A program made the translations under genes and the position numbers. Below the pieces are notes generated by a model, which had not been told where the DNA came from, did not search any database, and was given only the letters and a program-made list of their open reading frames with translations. DNA of 64,000 nt. Source: CAMTUH01 sp947084935. Its GTDB lineage: Bacteria > Pseudomonadota > Gammaproteobacteria > Coxiellales > Coxiellaceae. Numbering within the stretch: the stretch's first letter is position 1; every line of letters starts with the position of its first letter. Location: contig CAMTUH010000004.1 in assembly GCA_947084935.1 (NCBI GenBank), forward strand, positions 124,001-188,000, written 5' to 3'. Below, in pieces: positions 51,975-60,222 of this stretch.

Positions 51975-53417
51975 TCAATTGAATCGTGCGTGCCCATTCA
52001 CTGTACTTTTTTCTACAGCAATATAGTCGGTTTCTTCTGACTCATCCCGAAGGGGTAAATTAAATATTCCCAGATACTTCAGCTCCGGACACTTCGGATT
52101 ACCACTCAGATTTGCTCTGGCTTCTACTGCAATGCTTTTATTCAGTTCCGATTTAATTCCTGCTCTTATCAGAGCAAGAAGCTCGTATTTAAACACGAGC
52201 TTCTCCTCAAAAAATAGAGGTAAGGCTTCTTCTTCCAAATCAGCAGATCCAATGAGTTTTGAGAAAGCTTCGGTTAGCCGATTGTACCAATCATATTTGG
52301 GCAAGACATAAGTAAAGAAACTAGCCACGGCAGTTACGTTTACCAAAACACCTGCATAAAACTGAATCAATTGCGGATAAATATCACTTAAAAATGAAAA
52401 CACGCCGCCACACACGTTATCGAGGTCTATCCCATTGGCCTCAGAGCCCATGCTAAACCCAGACTCCCAGCCCAAATACAACATTCCAGCAAAAAATAAA
52501 GTCGTGACTGTATAACGAACCAGATTCGCAGAGAAATTACTGTGACGGTTATGCATAGAAATTAACAAAGGCAAATAAAATTCTTCTAACGTTCGAGTTA
52601 AAAAATTGTAAGCCGAGCGACCATAAAATGCGATATGACTCACTGCAGTACAATCAACAAGTGCTTCAACACCGCCCCACCCCTCATGTAAATGATTCCA
52701 CCCTTTCCCCGCAACCGTAACCCACAACGGCAATGTGGTTACAGCGCCCAAAAATAAAATAGTAGAAATACCGAGCTTTAGACTAGACCCGACTCGAAAT
52801 AATTTTTGCCCGAAATATTCCGCTTCTGTTTTCGTCAATTTATTTAAAATAAATCTGACCTCATCTGAGTTGATTTCCCCTCTCGAAACTGCTGCAGCAG
52901 GGACATTAATTCTGAAACCGGGATAGTTCTCAATCATTTGAAATAATAATTGCAAATAATATTCGTCTTTGTTTGATCGCGATTGGCATGGCTTAACTAC
53001 TTGATCGTTGATGCTTTGCCAAATGGCAACGCTACCAAAGGAACGTGTACTCCACATATTAAACGCCATAAATGCTGCTGCAAAAACACTAATGATTTCG
53101 TTACGCGTTACAACGCTTGCACCGTCGAATCCCAACGTAATCCCCGCAATCATCGGAAGTAAGGCGAAAATCAAGCCCAGAATATTGGTCGGCCTTTCAG
53201 GAATTTCGAGAATAAAACCGCCGAAGTTTTTTCCAAATACAATGGCAAGAGGAAAATTCAATACAAACGCAGAAACAGCACCCAGAATCCCACCTTTCTT
53301 TTCCGCCAGGAGGGCGTAAATCAGAGAAACCAAAAACGCATAAAGGTCATTAACCGTTTCAATTAGAATTTCAGTTTTTTTATGATGCCCGGTTTCTTGG
53401 TGACGTCTGCGACTCAT
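51975..53417 (-). CDS. Orphan multi-span membrane protein with MSRR start, effector candidate
   Basis: A 480-aa protein with two hydrophobic blocks: about 45-130 (three to four spans) and about 205-370 (four or more spans). The N-terminus MSRRRHQETGHHKK is basic and the C-terminus is hydrophilic with an acidic patch (LRDESEETDYIAVEKS) 20-30 residues from the end, reminiscent of the E-block seen in many Legionella Dot/Icm substrates. The promoter has a PmrA-type box with TTTATA at the standard distance. No family is recognised. It would be an inserted membrane effector if translocated; this is inference. Confidence 0.75.
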   Translation of the reverse strand: MSRRRHQETGHHKKTEILIETVNDLYAFLVSLIYALLAEKKGGILGAVSAFVLNFPLAIVFGKNFGGFILEIPERPTNILGLIFALLPMIAGITLGFDGASVVTRNEIISVFAAAFMAFNMWSTRSFGSVAIWQSINDQVVKPCQSRSNKDEYYLQLLFQMIENYPGFRINVPAAAVSRGEINSDEVRFILNKLTKTEAEYFGQKLFRVGSSLKLGISTILFLGAVTTLPLWVTVAGKGWNHLHEGWGGVEALVDCTAVSHIAFYGRSAYNFLTRTLEEFYLPLLISMHNRHSNFSANLVRYTVTTLFFAGMLYLGWESGFSMGSEANGIDLDNVCGGVFSFLSDIYPQLIQFYAGVLVNVTAVASFFTYVLPKYDWYNRLTEAFSKLIGSADLEEEALPLFFEEKLVFKYELLALIRAGIKSELNKSIAVEARANLSGNPKCPELKYLGIFNLPLRDESEETDYIAVEKSTVNGHARFN

Positions 53418-53486
53418 AATGCCCTCCCATTAAAGCGGCGGCACTACCCTACTGCTACCCATTAGAAATAGCAACAAGATGCAAAA

Positions 53487-53519
53487 TATAAACGCTTTTT
53501 AGCTTAAAGGAGGGTTAAT
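53487..53519 (-). promoter_or_regulatory. PmrA-type box and -10 for the 51975-53417 gene
   Basis: Minus strand: ATTAACCCT-CC-TTTAAGCTA, 7 bases, TTTATA. The TTAA cores are 11 bases apart; the leader to the ATG is about 65 bases. Confidence 0.7.
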
Positions 53520-53566
53520 TTATTTTGATTTTCAGGATCAATCCTGAAAAAAACATTAAGTGCACG

Positions 53567-54346
53567 TCATCCCGACTGGACGTCCGTCAGCTGCGCACGC
53601 AATTGATTAATCTGATCTTGTCGATCTTGAATTTGACGCTGCATGCGGCGAATATCGCGTCGATCCTGATCGATTTTCATCAAAATCAGTTGCCGCTCAG
53701 CGGGTGAATACGGTTGACCCTGAGGATTTTTATTCACGACCAGTTTTCTTTGCTGCGCCGCAATATTATTTTGTCGATTTTGAATTTGATTGTTCAGGTC
53801 GCTGATCTGTCCGTTGATATCATCAATTTGACTTTGAATATCGCGCGTTGTGCTGAAGACGCGGTATCCCGACGCATAAGCATTACGGAAAGCCGTCACC
53901 TGATCCGACGCGCAGAAATTCGGCATGGGCTGACCGGCACGACCGATGTTATATCCCGTCGCCGGCACGCAGAATTTTCTCAAGCCACTGCGATAGGCCT
54001 GATTAAATTTCCCCGCCAAATCCGAAGGACATATATCATTATAAGGAGCACCGTTTACACCCATATTATAAGCCGTTTGCGGCTGACAATATTGCCGCAC
54101 GCCTACCTGCCAACCTTTTTGATATTGTCCCGTATTCACGGTTAACTTAAAGCGCGCACAATCTTGAATATCGCTGCTCAAATCGCGTTGATTGCGGCCT
54201 TGGCTGCCGTCCTGATAACCGACTTGATACCAATTCATGCTCTGGCACTGCTGCTGAGATAAATGCGGAACGCACGCGGATAACCCGAGTGTAGCGACGG
54301 ATATTAACGCGATTTTGACGCTGATCTGAGTACGGGGTTTTTTCAT
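53567..54346 (-). CDS. DUF2799-like lipoprotein with C-terminal coiled coil
   Basis: A 259-aa lipoprotein (lipobox LSAC, Cys about residue 25). Residues 30-165 contain repeated units of the type W-x2-GYQDGxxG / FxxAYRSGLRKFCxPxxGYNxGxxG, four or so, each with a Cys, as in DUF2799. Residues 170-255 form a long heptad-rich coiled coil (IDDINGQISDLNNQIQN..., DQINQLRAQL). It probably sits in the outer membrane facing the periplasm; function unknown. A similar protein class exists in Coxiella and other gammaproteobacteria. Confidence 0.82.
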   Translation of the reverse strand: MKKPRTQISVKIALISVATLGLSACVPHLSQQQCQSMNWYQVGYQDGSQGRNQRDLSSDIQDCARFKLTVNTGQYQKGWQVGVRQYCQPQTAYNMGVNGAPYNDICPSDLAGKFNQAYRSGLRKFCVPATGYNIGRAGQPMPNFCASDQVTAFRNAYASGYRVFSTTRDIQSQIDDINGQISDLNNQIQNRQNNIAAQQRKLVVNKNPQGQPYSPAERQLILMKIDQDRRDIRRMQRQIQDRQDQINQLRAQLTDVQSG

Positions 54347-54422
54347 AATATTGCCTTATTGTTAGGGGAAAATAGCATTCCGGTATGTTAATAAAACCCA
54401 ACGATATTAGCAATACAATAGT

Positions 54423-55850
54423 CTAGAACCTCGGCGGTTTGGGTGGTCTCAAGGTTCTGTCGCTTCTGTCGCTTGCAGTCGTAGTTGTAGTGGCGGTTGT
54501 TGGCGAGGCAGTCACCCTGAAACGTTTGGGACTGCTTGTTGGAGTAGTGGTCTGAGACATGGTACGTTTCGAAAATGGTTGGTCTGACTCTACCGCTTCT
54601 GGCGCTTCTGGCGTTGCCGGACTTCTATAAAAGATCGAAGAAGACTGCCGAGTGTGTTTTGCCCTCAGTCTACGCTGTCCCGTCACTTGTTCTGCTTCCT
54701 CCGGTAAAAACCGTTTCGCCAAAGCATCGGTCGCTTGGAGCAGACAATGGATGATCCAAGGCTCACTGATTGAATGCCCGGCTTGGATATCTTCAAACAT
54801 CTTCACCTCATTCAAATTATTCAAACGTCTCGCTAACTCATAAGCACTTTTAGGACTACATACATAGTCGTGAGCACCATGAGCAATCCAAGTAGGAATA
54901 TCTTTTATTTGGCCCACGTTTTCGAGAATTTGATTTTCGCCGATGAACCAGTTGTAAAACATGTAGGTGACTTCCGTCAGCCCCATCACACGCCCATCTT
55001 CCGTTTCCGCACCCCACTTCATTCCTATTTCATTAACGGCAATGGTTGATATCGCTTTTTCCCACCACGCAAAAGTGGATGCAGCCTTTCGGCTGACTTT
55101 GGGGTCTTGCAATAAGTCATAATACAATTTAATTAAATTAACGTTGTATTTTAAGCCCACTGTGCTGGGATCCAACTTGGGGTGAACCACATCAGAATCG
55201 TCAATTAACTGATTCGTTTTATCGATAAACTCACACCAATAATTCCAGCGCTGTGTCGCACCAGAACAGTCGGAATTTACAAAAGCTTGGGTATCTTGCA
55301 ATCGCCCTAAGAATATACCACGCAAAACCATCGCCAATACATTCTGCGGATAGGTTTCAGCATAAAGCAGCGCCAAAGTAGATCCCCAAGAACCGCCAAA
55401 CAGTACCCATTTATCTACGTTCAGGTGCTTCCGTAACACTTCCAGGTCTTCTATTAAATTCGGGGTATTATTTCCTTCCATACTGCCTTTCGGCGTAGAT
55501 TTTCCAGACCCGCGTTGATCGTACATAATAATTCGGTATTTTTCAGGATCAAAATACCGCACATAGTCGGCGTTGCAACCCGCACCCGGTCCGCCGTGCA
55601 GGACAACGACGGGAATTCCATTGGGATTACCGTATTCCGCATACCATAATTCATGGCGCTGTATTCCATTTTCATCTTCCCACTCCTCCCCCACCGGCAA
55701 TCGATAGGTGTGTTTAATACCTTCCTCATCCACGTATTCCTTAGGAGATAATTCATCTAGATCGGCCACTAAAGAAGGCTTAATCTCAGGATATAATTCT
55801 CGGGGCTTATCCGGCTGTTGATACTCTTCCTGCGCTTCTCTTCGAGACAT
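54423..55850 (-). CDS. Proline iminopeptidase-like protein with MSRR start and Ser/Thr-rich tail, effector candidate
   Basis: The core (about residues 50-380) is an S33 prolyl aminopeptidase: oxyanion motif HGGPGAG, YDQRGSGKSTP, nucleophile Ser154 in GGSWGST, Asp328 (GAHDYV) and His359 (AGHSISEP), so the triad is complete. The family is about 310-320 aa; this protein has 475, with an acidic N-terminal extension beginning MSRREAQEEYQQ and a 95-residue basic, Ser/Thr/Pro-rich tail (TPTSSPKRFRVTASP...). A PmrA-type box lies upstream. The added ends plus PmrA control suggest an exported or translocated peptidase rather than a housekeeping one; this is inference. Confidence 0.82.
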   Translation of the reverse strand: MSRREAQEEYQQPDKPRELYPEIKPSLVADLDELSPKEYVDEEGIKHTYRLPVGEEWEDENGIQRHELWYAEYGNPNGIPVVVLHGGPGAGCNADYVRYFDPEKYRIIMYDQRGSGKSTPKGSMEGNNTPNLIEDLEVLRKHLNVDKWVLFGGSWGSTLALLYAETYPQNVLAMVLRGIFLGRLQDTQAFVNSDCSGATQRWNYWCEFIDKTNQLIDDSDVVHPKLDPSTVGLKYNVNLIKLYYDLLQDPKVSRKAASTFAWWEKAISTIAVNEIGMKWGAETEDGRVMGLTEVTYMFYNWFIGENQILENVGQIKDIPTWIAHGAHDYVCSPKSAYELARRLNNLNEVKMFEDIQAGHSISEPWIIHCLLQATDALAKRFLPEEAEQVTGQRRLRAKHTRQSSSIFYRSPATPEAPEAVESDQPFSKRTMSQTTTPTSSPKRFRVTASPTTATTTTTASDRSDRTLRPPKPPRF

Positions 55851-55954
55851 GGGAATACTCCTTGTTACAACTGTGTGACTCCTAACCGACTAAGATTATC
55901 GCGACCAATTTATTTACACAAATGAATTAAGGTTTTCTTAACTGAATTTCAGTG

Positions 55955-55987
55955 CTCAAACGATTTAACTCTTAAGGGAATATTAAA
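55955..55987 (-). promoter_or_regulatory. PmrA-type box for the peptidase-like gene
   Basis: Minus strand: TTTAATATT-CC-CTTAAGAGT with TTAA cores 11 apart. The hexamer at the standard distance (TTTGAG) is a poor -10, so either the promoter is weak or the true -10 is nearby. It abuts a GTAGCC-family repeat. Confidence 0.65.
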
Positions 55988-55990
55988 GGC

Positions 55991-56052
55991 GCTACGGAAT
56001 CAAAGGAATTCCCGGATTGCGCCTCGCAAAGCGAGGCTCCATCCAGGCTACA
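55991..56052. repeat. GTAGCC-family palindromic repeat
   Basis: GCTACGGAATCAAAGGAATTCCCGGATTGCGCC...GAGGCTCCATCCAGGCTAC, with an internal GCCTCGCAAAGCGAGGC stem. Confidence 0.8.
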
Positions 56053-56070
56053 GCTGGAGCCTGATTTGCT

Positions 56071-56147
56071 TGGCGCGCCCGGAGGGATTCGAACCCCCGA
56101 CACCCAGGTTCGAAGCCTGGTACTCTATCCAACTGAGCTACGGGCGC
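56071..56147 (-). tRNA. tRNA-Arg (anticodon TCG)
   Basis: A 77-nt cloverleaf with encoded CCA. Acceptor GCGCCCG pairs with CGGGCGC; the anticodon arm CCAGG-CTTCGAA-CCTGG gives TCG; the T-arm GGGGGTTCGAATCCCTC is regular. Confidence 0.95.
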
Positions 56148-56214
56148 CCTTAGAAAATAGGGTGCCATCTTACCACAGACTTTTCTTGATCGCGATAGAG
56201 TTGATTTCCATAAG

Positions 56215-56243
56215 TTGACATTTTCCTAAAAAATATCACAATA
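56215..56243 (+). promoter_or_regulatory. Putative sigma-70 promoter for the 56283 gene
   Basis: TTGACA, 17 bases, ACAATA. No tandem TTAA box is present, in contrast to the neighbouring effector candidates. Confidence 0.5.
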
Positions 56244-56282
56244 CGGACACCACGAATAACCAGCAACCCGTGATGAGGGAAC

Positions 56283-57626
56283 ATGCCGAATTCTTCGAAA
56301 TGGGGCAACCCTTTAGCTCTTGCCTATTCTTTTGTGAATGGAGTAAACATTGGTGGAAGCGTAGGAACCATCTTTGGGATTACCGGAAATTTATGGGCAG
56401 CAACCATTCCCGCTTGTGCGGCATTTTTGTCAGAAGCATTTTCACGTTATGTTTTCCAAGGCCGTGATATACGTGCTAACTCCGGTGAATCCGTTCCCGA
56501 TTCACACACACCCTATGTTCAATTGAATCTTCACTCTTCAATCAATGCAAACTCGTCAGAGCAATCGGATGAATTGGAATCTCACCCTAATCTGGCGTGG
56601 TTCGCTAAACTCCTGTATTCACTCAGCGAAATGACCAGTAAAATATCGAACAATACTACGTATTCCATGTTTTTCTGGCAACTTACAAACTCTATAAAAA
56701 AATCAGCTCCTGTACCACTCACGTTTGATCTCAGCCACGTATTAGGGGGTATACTGATTACTTTATTTGAATCTGCGTTTTATCCCGCCGGCATTATGAG
56801 CGCTTTTAAAACTATCGATAGAACTGCAGGAATAGTGGTAGATTCAACCCCCCTACTGCTGCTCTCACCCTCTCGCTCGCGAGACTACGGATCGACCACA
56901 AACAGCGTATCAAGCCAACGCGTTCGTTATCTAAGCATAATAAGAAGTGAAAGTGGAAGTGAAGGCGGGAACGACAGTGAGCCCAAAGAACTTCTGACGG
57001 TGGCTGTTTATAATCCTTCTCCAGCATCAACACAAACTACAGAAATTCCAGAATCGGAACCTATGGACTGCTTCGACATCTGGGGAGCAATCAGCATGGG
57101 TACGCGTGGATATAAATTAGCGCTTCAAATACTGTCTTTTATTCCTATTGATATTTTGCTGGAAATCCCAAAATCCAATTTGTATATCGCGTTTACTGCT
57201 CTTGGCAGTGCGCTCAGTCTTTACGCCATCGGGATTAATTTAGTCGTGGCACAACTCTACGACGTCAGACGTTCCACACTGGCTCTGAGACAACTATCCA
57301 ACCCGAATTTTCAACTGCCACCACCCGAAGAGTATCCGATCTTAGCGAAACAAGTGTGGATCCAATGGGTAAGCAAAGCTCTTGCTACTACGGCTAATCT
57401 TAACCTTATATTTCTAGCGCTGTTTGGTGATTCCTCGTGGCGAGTCGTGCCGCTTGTTCCCGCTTTCTTCATCCTTGCTGCCGGAACACAGCGCTCCGAG
57501 GGTATTTCCGCAAAAAATCTTCTATTCGGTGAAATCCCTGAAGGAGAAAAATTAAGTCCTTATACACTTCCTGATGATCGTGATAAAGAATTTTCGTCTG
57601 CCCTAGAAATTTACTTACAGGTCTGA
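56283..57626 (+). CDS. Orphan multi-span membrane protein
   Basis: A 447-aa protein of unknown family. Hydrophobic segments at about 10-55, 150-175, 270-300, 310-330 and 380-400 suggest four to six spans separated by polar loops rich in Ser (SSINANSSEQSDELES; SPSRSRDYGSTTNSVSSQ; SESGSEGGNDSEP). The C-terminus is acidic (FGEIPEGEKLSP...DDRDKEFSSALEIYLQV). GAGGGA precedes ATG. Size, layout and location resemble the MSRR membrane protein at 51975, but it has neither the MSRR start nor a PmrA box. Effector candidate with lower support. Confidence 0.7.
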   Translation: MPNSSKWGNPLALAYSFVNGVNIGGSVGTIFGITGNLWAATIPACAAFLSEAFSRYVFQGRDIRANSGESVPDSHTPYVQLNLHSSINANSSEQSDELESHPNLAWFAKLLYSLSEMTSKISNNTTYSMFFWQLTNSIKKSAPVPLTFDLSHVLGGILITLFESAFYPAGIMSAFKTIDRTAGIVVDSTPLLLLSPSRSRDYGSTTNSVSSQRVRYLSIIRSESGSEGGNDSEPKELLTVAVYNPSPASTQTTEIPESEPMDCFDIWGAISMGTRGYKLALQILSFIPIDILLEIPKSNLYIAFTALGSALSLYAIGINLVVAQLYDVRRSTLALRQLSNPNFQLPPPEEYPILAKQVWIQWVSKALATTANLNLIFLALFGDSSWRVVPLVPAFFILAAGTQRSEGISAKNLLFGEIPEGEKLSPYTLPDDRDKEFSSALEIYLQV

Positions 57627-58103
57627 GGGGCGCAGCCCACGGATTGTTTTATTAATAAATGAGGAAATATAAAGGCCACCCAGCTTAAAACGCTCATCGC
57701 CGAATTGGAAGCTAAAATCACGGCCATATCGTCGCCATCCTCGAAGGCGGAAGAAACCCCTCAATCTTCTCCCACTCCCCAATGAAGGCGTGAACGCTGT
57801 GTAGAGCACTGACTTTTTAACCCATGGTAGAAAATACTCGCGAGCTTTTTTGACTACGGGAGAAAAAAAATTATATCAGCGAGCAAAATATTCGCGTATG
57901 CCCTGCAACTGAGTTTTTAGCTACTTTAGTTTAGTTTCCAGGACAGGATGTCCTGGAACTGTAGCAACGATGGTGCCCGGGGGTGAGCCGGAAACTCGCG
58001 GAGCATTGCTCCGCGCCGGCGAACGCCCGACAGGATGTCGGACAGTGGTGCGTCAATAGAATCTGAGGAACTAAGGACAGGATGTCCTGGAACTGTAGTG
58101 CTT
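57627..58103. other. Gene-poor region with gene remnant and GACAGGATGTC palindromes
   Basis: No intact gene is seen. At 57678-57786 an open frame without a start codon reads ATQLKTLIAELEAKIT then SSPSSKAEETPQSSPTPQ and stop, which looks like the tail of a lost gene. From 57937 the palindromic core GACAGGATGTC occurs three times (57937-57957, 58028-58040, 58074-58088); two copies are embedded in a longer duplicated stretch GGACAGGATGTCCTGGAACTGTAG followed within 20 bases by TGGTGCCCGGGG or its variant, the sequence of a tRNA 3' end. This suggests repeated insertion or deletion at a tRNA attachment site. Confidence 0.55.
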
Positions 58104-58163
58104 TGGTGCCCGGGGCCGGACTTGAACCGGCACGGAGGTTTAACCCTACCGAGGGATTTTAAG
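58104..58163 (-). repeat. Attachment-site duplicate of the tRNA-Leu 3' part
   Basis: Sixty bases are identical to 60111-60170, the 3' end of the tRNA-Leu gene from the encoded CCA back to the anticodon loop, where identity stops. There is no 5' half, so it is not a functional tRNA. It marks the distal end of a small integrated island holding the AbiE pair. Confidence 0.9.
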
Positions 58164-58311
58164 CGATCTTTTTGAAAATCGATGTTTTATAACCATTTGA
58201 TTTTTAAATATTTTTTAACTAGTGACGATGAGGGTGAATCCGCATTTGACCGCAACAGACTGCACCGACTCACGCAAAAGTCCCGCAACACCACTGTGCT
58301 ACCTCTGTTTG

Positions 58312-58359
58312 ATATTTATTAAATAATGTCATATAATGACACTATTTAATAAATATTGT
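58312..58359 (+). promoter_or_regulatory. AbiE promoter with operator palindrome over the -10
   Basis: TTGATA (58312), 17 bases, TATAAT (58335). A 21-bp inverted repeat with one mismatch (58315-58335 against 58339-58359) is centred on the -10 itself. AbiEi-type antitoxins repress their operon through inverted repeats, so this is the likely operator. Confidence 0.82.
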
Positions 58360-58368
58360 ACTTTTTAT

Positions 58369-59004
58369 ATGAATTCAAACCTTCTTCAACAACTCGTCAA
58401 CTGGCCTAATTATTTCATTTCTGGCACCGAATTGAAATCCATGCTGCCTGGCACTGAAGATGCCAGGAAAGCGATTATCAAACGAGCTGTACATGAAGAT
58501 TATCTTCAGCGGCTTAGACGAGACTATTATCTTATTCGCAATATTTCTAATAAACCGATGATCAACAATTTTGAATTGGCACAGTTTATTTATGGTCCGT
58601 CTTACATTAGCTTTGAATCTGCACTTAGTTATCACGGATGGATTCCCGAAAGAGTCACTGTGACTTGCAGCGCTACAGTAAAACAAACTAAATCATTTAG
58701 CACACCAGTCGGAGAATTCAGCTTCGAGAAAACACCTAACGATTCATTTAAACTGGGTGTTTCTTACATAAAAAAAGAAAGCGCCAAATACTTAATGGCT
58801 GATCCCTGGAAAGCCATTGCGGATATGATTTACTGTCGAAAAAAAACTTGGTCAACAATCAATGACCTTATGCTTGATTTACGCATCGAAGAAGATAGTA
58901 TCAAAAACCATAACCTAGACCTACTATCTGAACTCAGCAAAGCATATCCTCACAAACTCACAAGGCAAACCTTACAGATTTTTTTTAAGGAATTGACTAA
59001 ATGA
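58369..59004 (+). CDS. AbiEi-like antitoxin (type IV toxin-antitoxin)
   Basis: A 211-aa protein: N-terminal winged-helix region (FISGTELKSMLPGTEDARKAIIKRAV..GYLQRLRRDYYLI-like) and a C-terminal domain (YGPSYISFESALSYHGWIPERVTVTCSAT) of the AbiEi/COG5340 type. It is predicted to repress its own operon and to antagonise the toxin without direct binding. The start at ATG 58369 is used because the longer frame begins inside the operator. AT-rich relative to flanks, consistent with acquisition. Confidence 0.85.
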   Translation: MNSNLLQQLVNWPNYFISGTELKSMLPGTEDARKAIIKRAVHEDYLQRLRRDYYLIRNISNKPMINNFELAQFIYGPSYISFESALSYHGWIPERVTVTCSATVKQTKSFSTPVGEFSFEKTPNDSFKLGVSYIKKESAKYLMADPWKAIADMIYCRKKTWSTINDLMLDLRIEEDSIKNHNLDLLSELSKAYPHKLTRQTLQIFFKELTK

Positions 59005-59849
59005 CAATAGATATTATTAACGACCGTCTTAAGGCTTATGCAATTGAAACAAAACAATCTGAACTCAATGCGATTAAAGAAATTAGCCAAGAAGTCGCTT
59101 TAGCAGGACTTGCGCGCGCTGGTTTCTTTAAACATGCCCTGTTTCAGGGTGGAACTTGTCTTCGTATTATTCATGGGTTAAAAAGATTTTCTGAAGATCT
59201 CGACTTCATCCTTAATGAACCCAATCAAACGTTCAAATGGGAATCCTATTTAGCCGCAATTAAAACAGAATTTGAAGCTTTTGGGTTATCGCTCTCTGTC
59301 ATTGATCGAACCAAAGCTTCTGATGCAGTAAAAAAAGCGTTCCTCAAAGAAAGCTCTTTTGGAAAAGTGTTAAACTTACATTATGAAAGAAAGCGCTCTG
59401 ATACACAAACCATCAACATTAAATTAGAAATAGATACCAACCCACCAGCGGGTTCAGTTCCTGAAACGCATGTTTTAGACTATCCTTATCCTTTGCCAAT
59501 TATTACGCAGGACCTACCTAGCTTATTTGCTGGAAAATGCCATGCATTATTATGCAGAAAATATATTAAAGGAAGAGACTGGTTTGACTTTATTTGGTAT
59601 GTTCAACATAAAATTCAACCGAATTATACACTTTTAAAAAACGCCCTTGAACAATGCGGCTCCTATCAAGGCCAATCAATTAATATTTCACATGAATGGC
59701 TAACTAATGAGCTCGCTAAGAAAATTGAATCTTTAAACTGGCAAGCAGTTGCAAATGATGTAAAGAAATTTTTGCCAAACGCTTTTAGTTATACAGTGGA
59801 TGCCTGGAATAAAGATTTATTTTTGGGATTGCTCAGAAAACTGAATTAA
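59001..59849 (+). CDS. AbiEii-like nucleotidyltransferase toxin
   Basis: A 282-aa DNA-polymerase-beta-like nucleotidyltransferase, the toxin of AbiE phage-defence systems. Motifs: FQGGTCLRIIHGLKRFSEDLDFIL (GGT plus DxD metal site), IKLEIDTNP (third acidic residue), and LFAGKCHALLCRKYIKGRDWFDFIWYV. Known homologues transfer nucleotides to tRNA acceptor ends and block growth. It overlaps the antitoxin by 4 bases. Confidence 0.88.
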   Translation: MTIDIINDRLKAYAIETKQSELNAIKEISQEVALAGLARAGFFKHALFQGGTCLRIIHGLKRFSEDLDFILNEPNQTFKWESYLAAIKTEFEAFGLSLSVIDRTKASDAVKKAFLKESSFGKVLNLHYERKRSDTQTINIKLEIDTNPPAGSVPETHVLDYPYPLPIITQDLPSLFAGKCHALLCRKYIKGRDWFDFIWYVQHKIQPNYTLLKNALEQCGSYQGQSINISHEWLTNELAKKIESLNWQAVANDVKKFLPNAFSYTVDAWNKDLFLGLLRKLN

Positions 59850-60110
59850 AAAAGCGAATGCTAATGAAGCTAAGCATAGGCTGCCGAGAGACTGAAGTTT
59901 GTTCTTTACAATGGGATTGGGAAATCCTACTCTGACCTTGCTGAAGCGACTCTCTGACTACCGTTCGGACGAAAGGCAAAACGTTGTGAATCTGCAGACG
60001 TATGCGGATGGCCGAGAACGATTGAGTACCGAGTCACGCAAAAGTCACGCAGAGCCTTTGGGAGCCAATGAATTTTTAGGTTGAGAAATGTGTTTCAGTC
60101 TATTGATTAT
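59850..60110. other. Right part of the island, no gene seen
   Basis: A 261-bp stretch without a supported gene. GAGTCACGCAAAAGTCACGC (60032-60051) resembles GACTCACGCAAAAGTCCCGC near the left end of the island (about 58256-58275); such paired sequences inside both attachment ends may be integrase arm sites. No integrase gene remains. Confidence 0.5.
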
Positions 60111-60202
60111 TGGTGCCCGGGGCCGGACTTGAACCGGCACGGAGGTTTAACCCTACCGAGGGATTTTAAGTCCCTTGCGTCTACCAATTCCGCCACCCGG
60201 GC
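60111..60202 (-). tRNA. tRNA-Leu (anticodon TAA)
   Basis: A 92-nt class II tRNA with a variable arm (CTCGGTAGGGTTAAACCTCC region) and encoded CCA. Acceptor GCCCGGG/CCCGGGC, anticodon arm AGGGA-CTTAAAA-TCCCT giving TAA. It is the attachment site of the AbiE island, which lies just beyond its 3' end. Order pgsA-Gly-Cys-Leu matches E. coli glyW-cysT-leuZ. Confidence 0.96.
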
Positions 60203-60222
60203 ATTGGGAAAGACATAACAAA

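Noticed and set aside
57971..57982. TGGTGCCCGGGG as a third attachment core
   Set aside because: The match to the tRNA end is only 12 bases; kept as a note in the repeat finding rather than as an att site.
58104..58163. A second tRNA-Leu gene
   Set aside because: Only the 3' part is present; the sequence beyond the anticodon loop does not form acceptor or D-arm.
59899..60084. 61-codon frame at the right end of the AbiE island
   Set aside because: No ribosome site or known family; it overlaps the putative integrase arm sequence.
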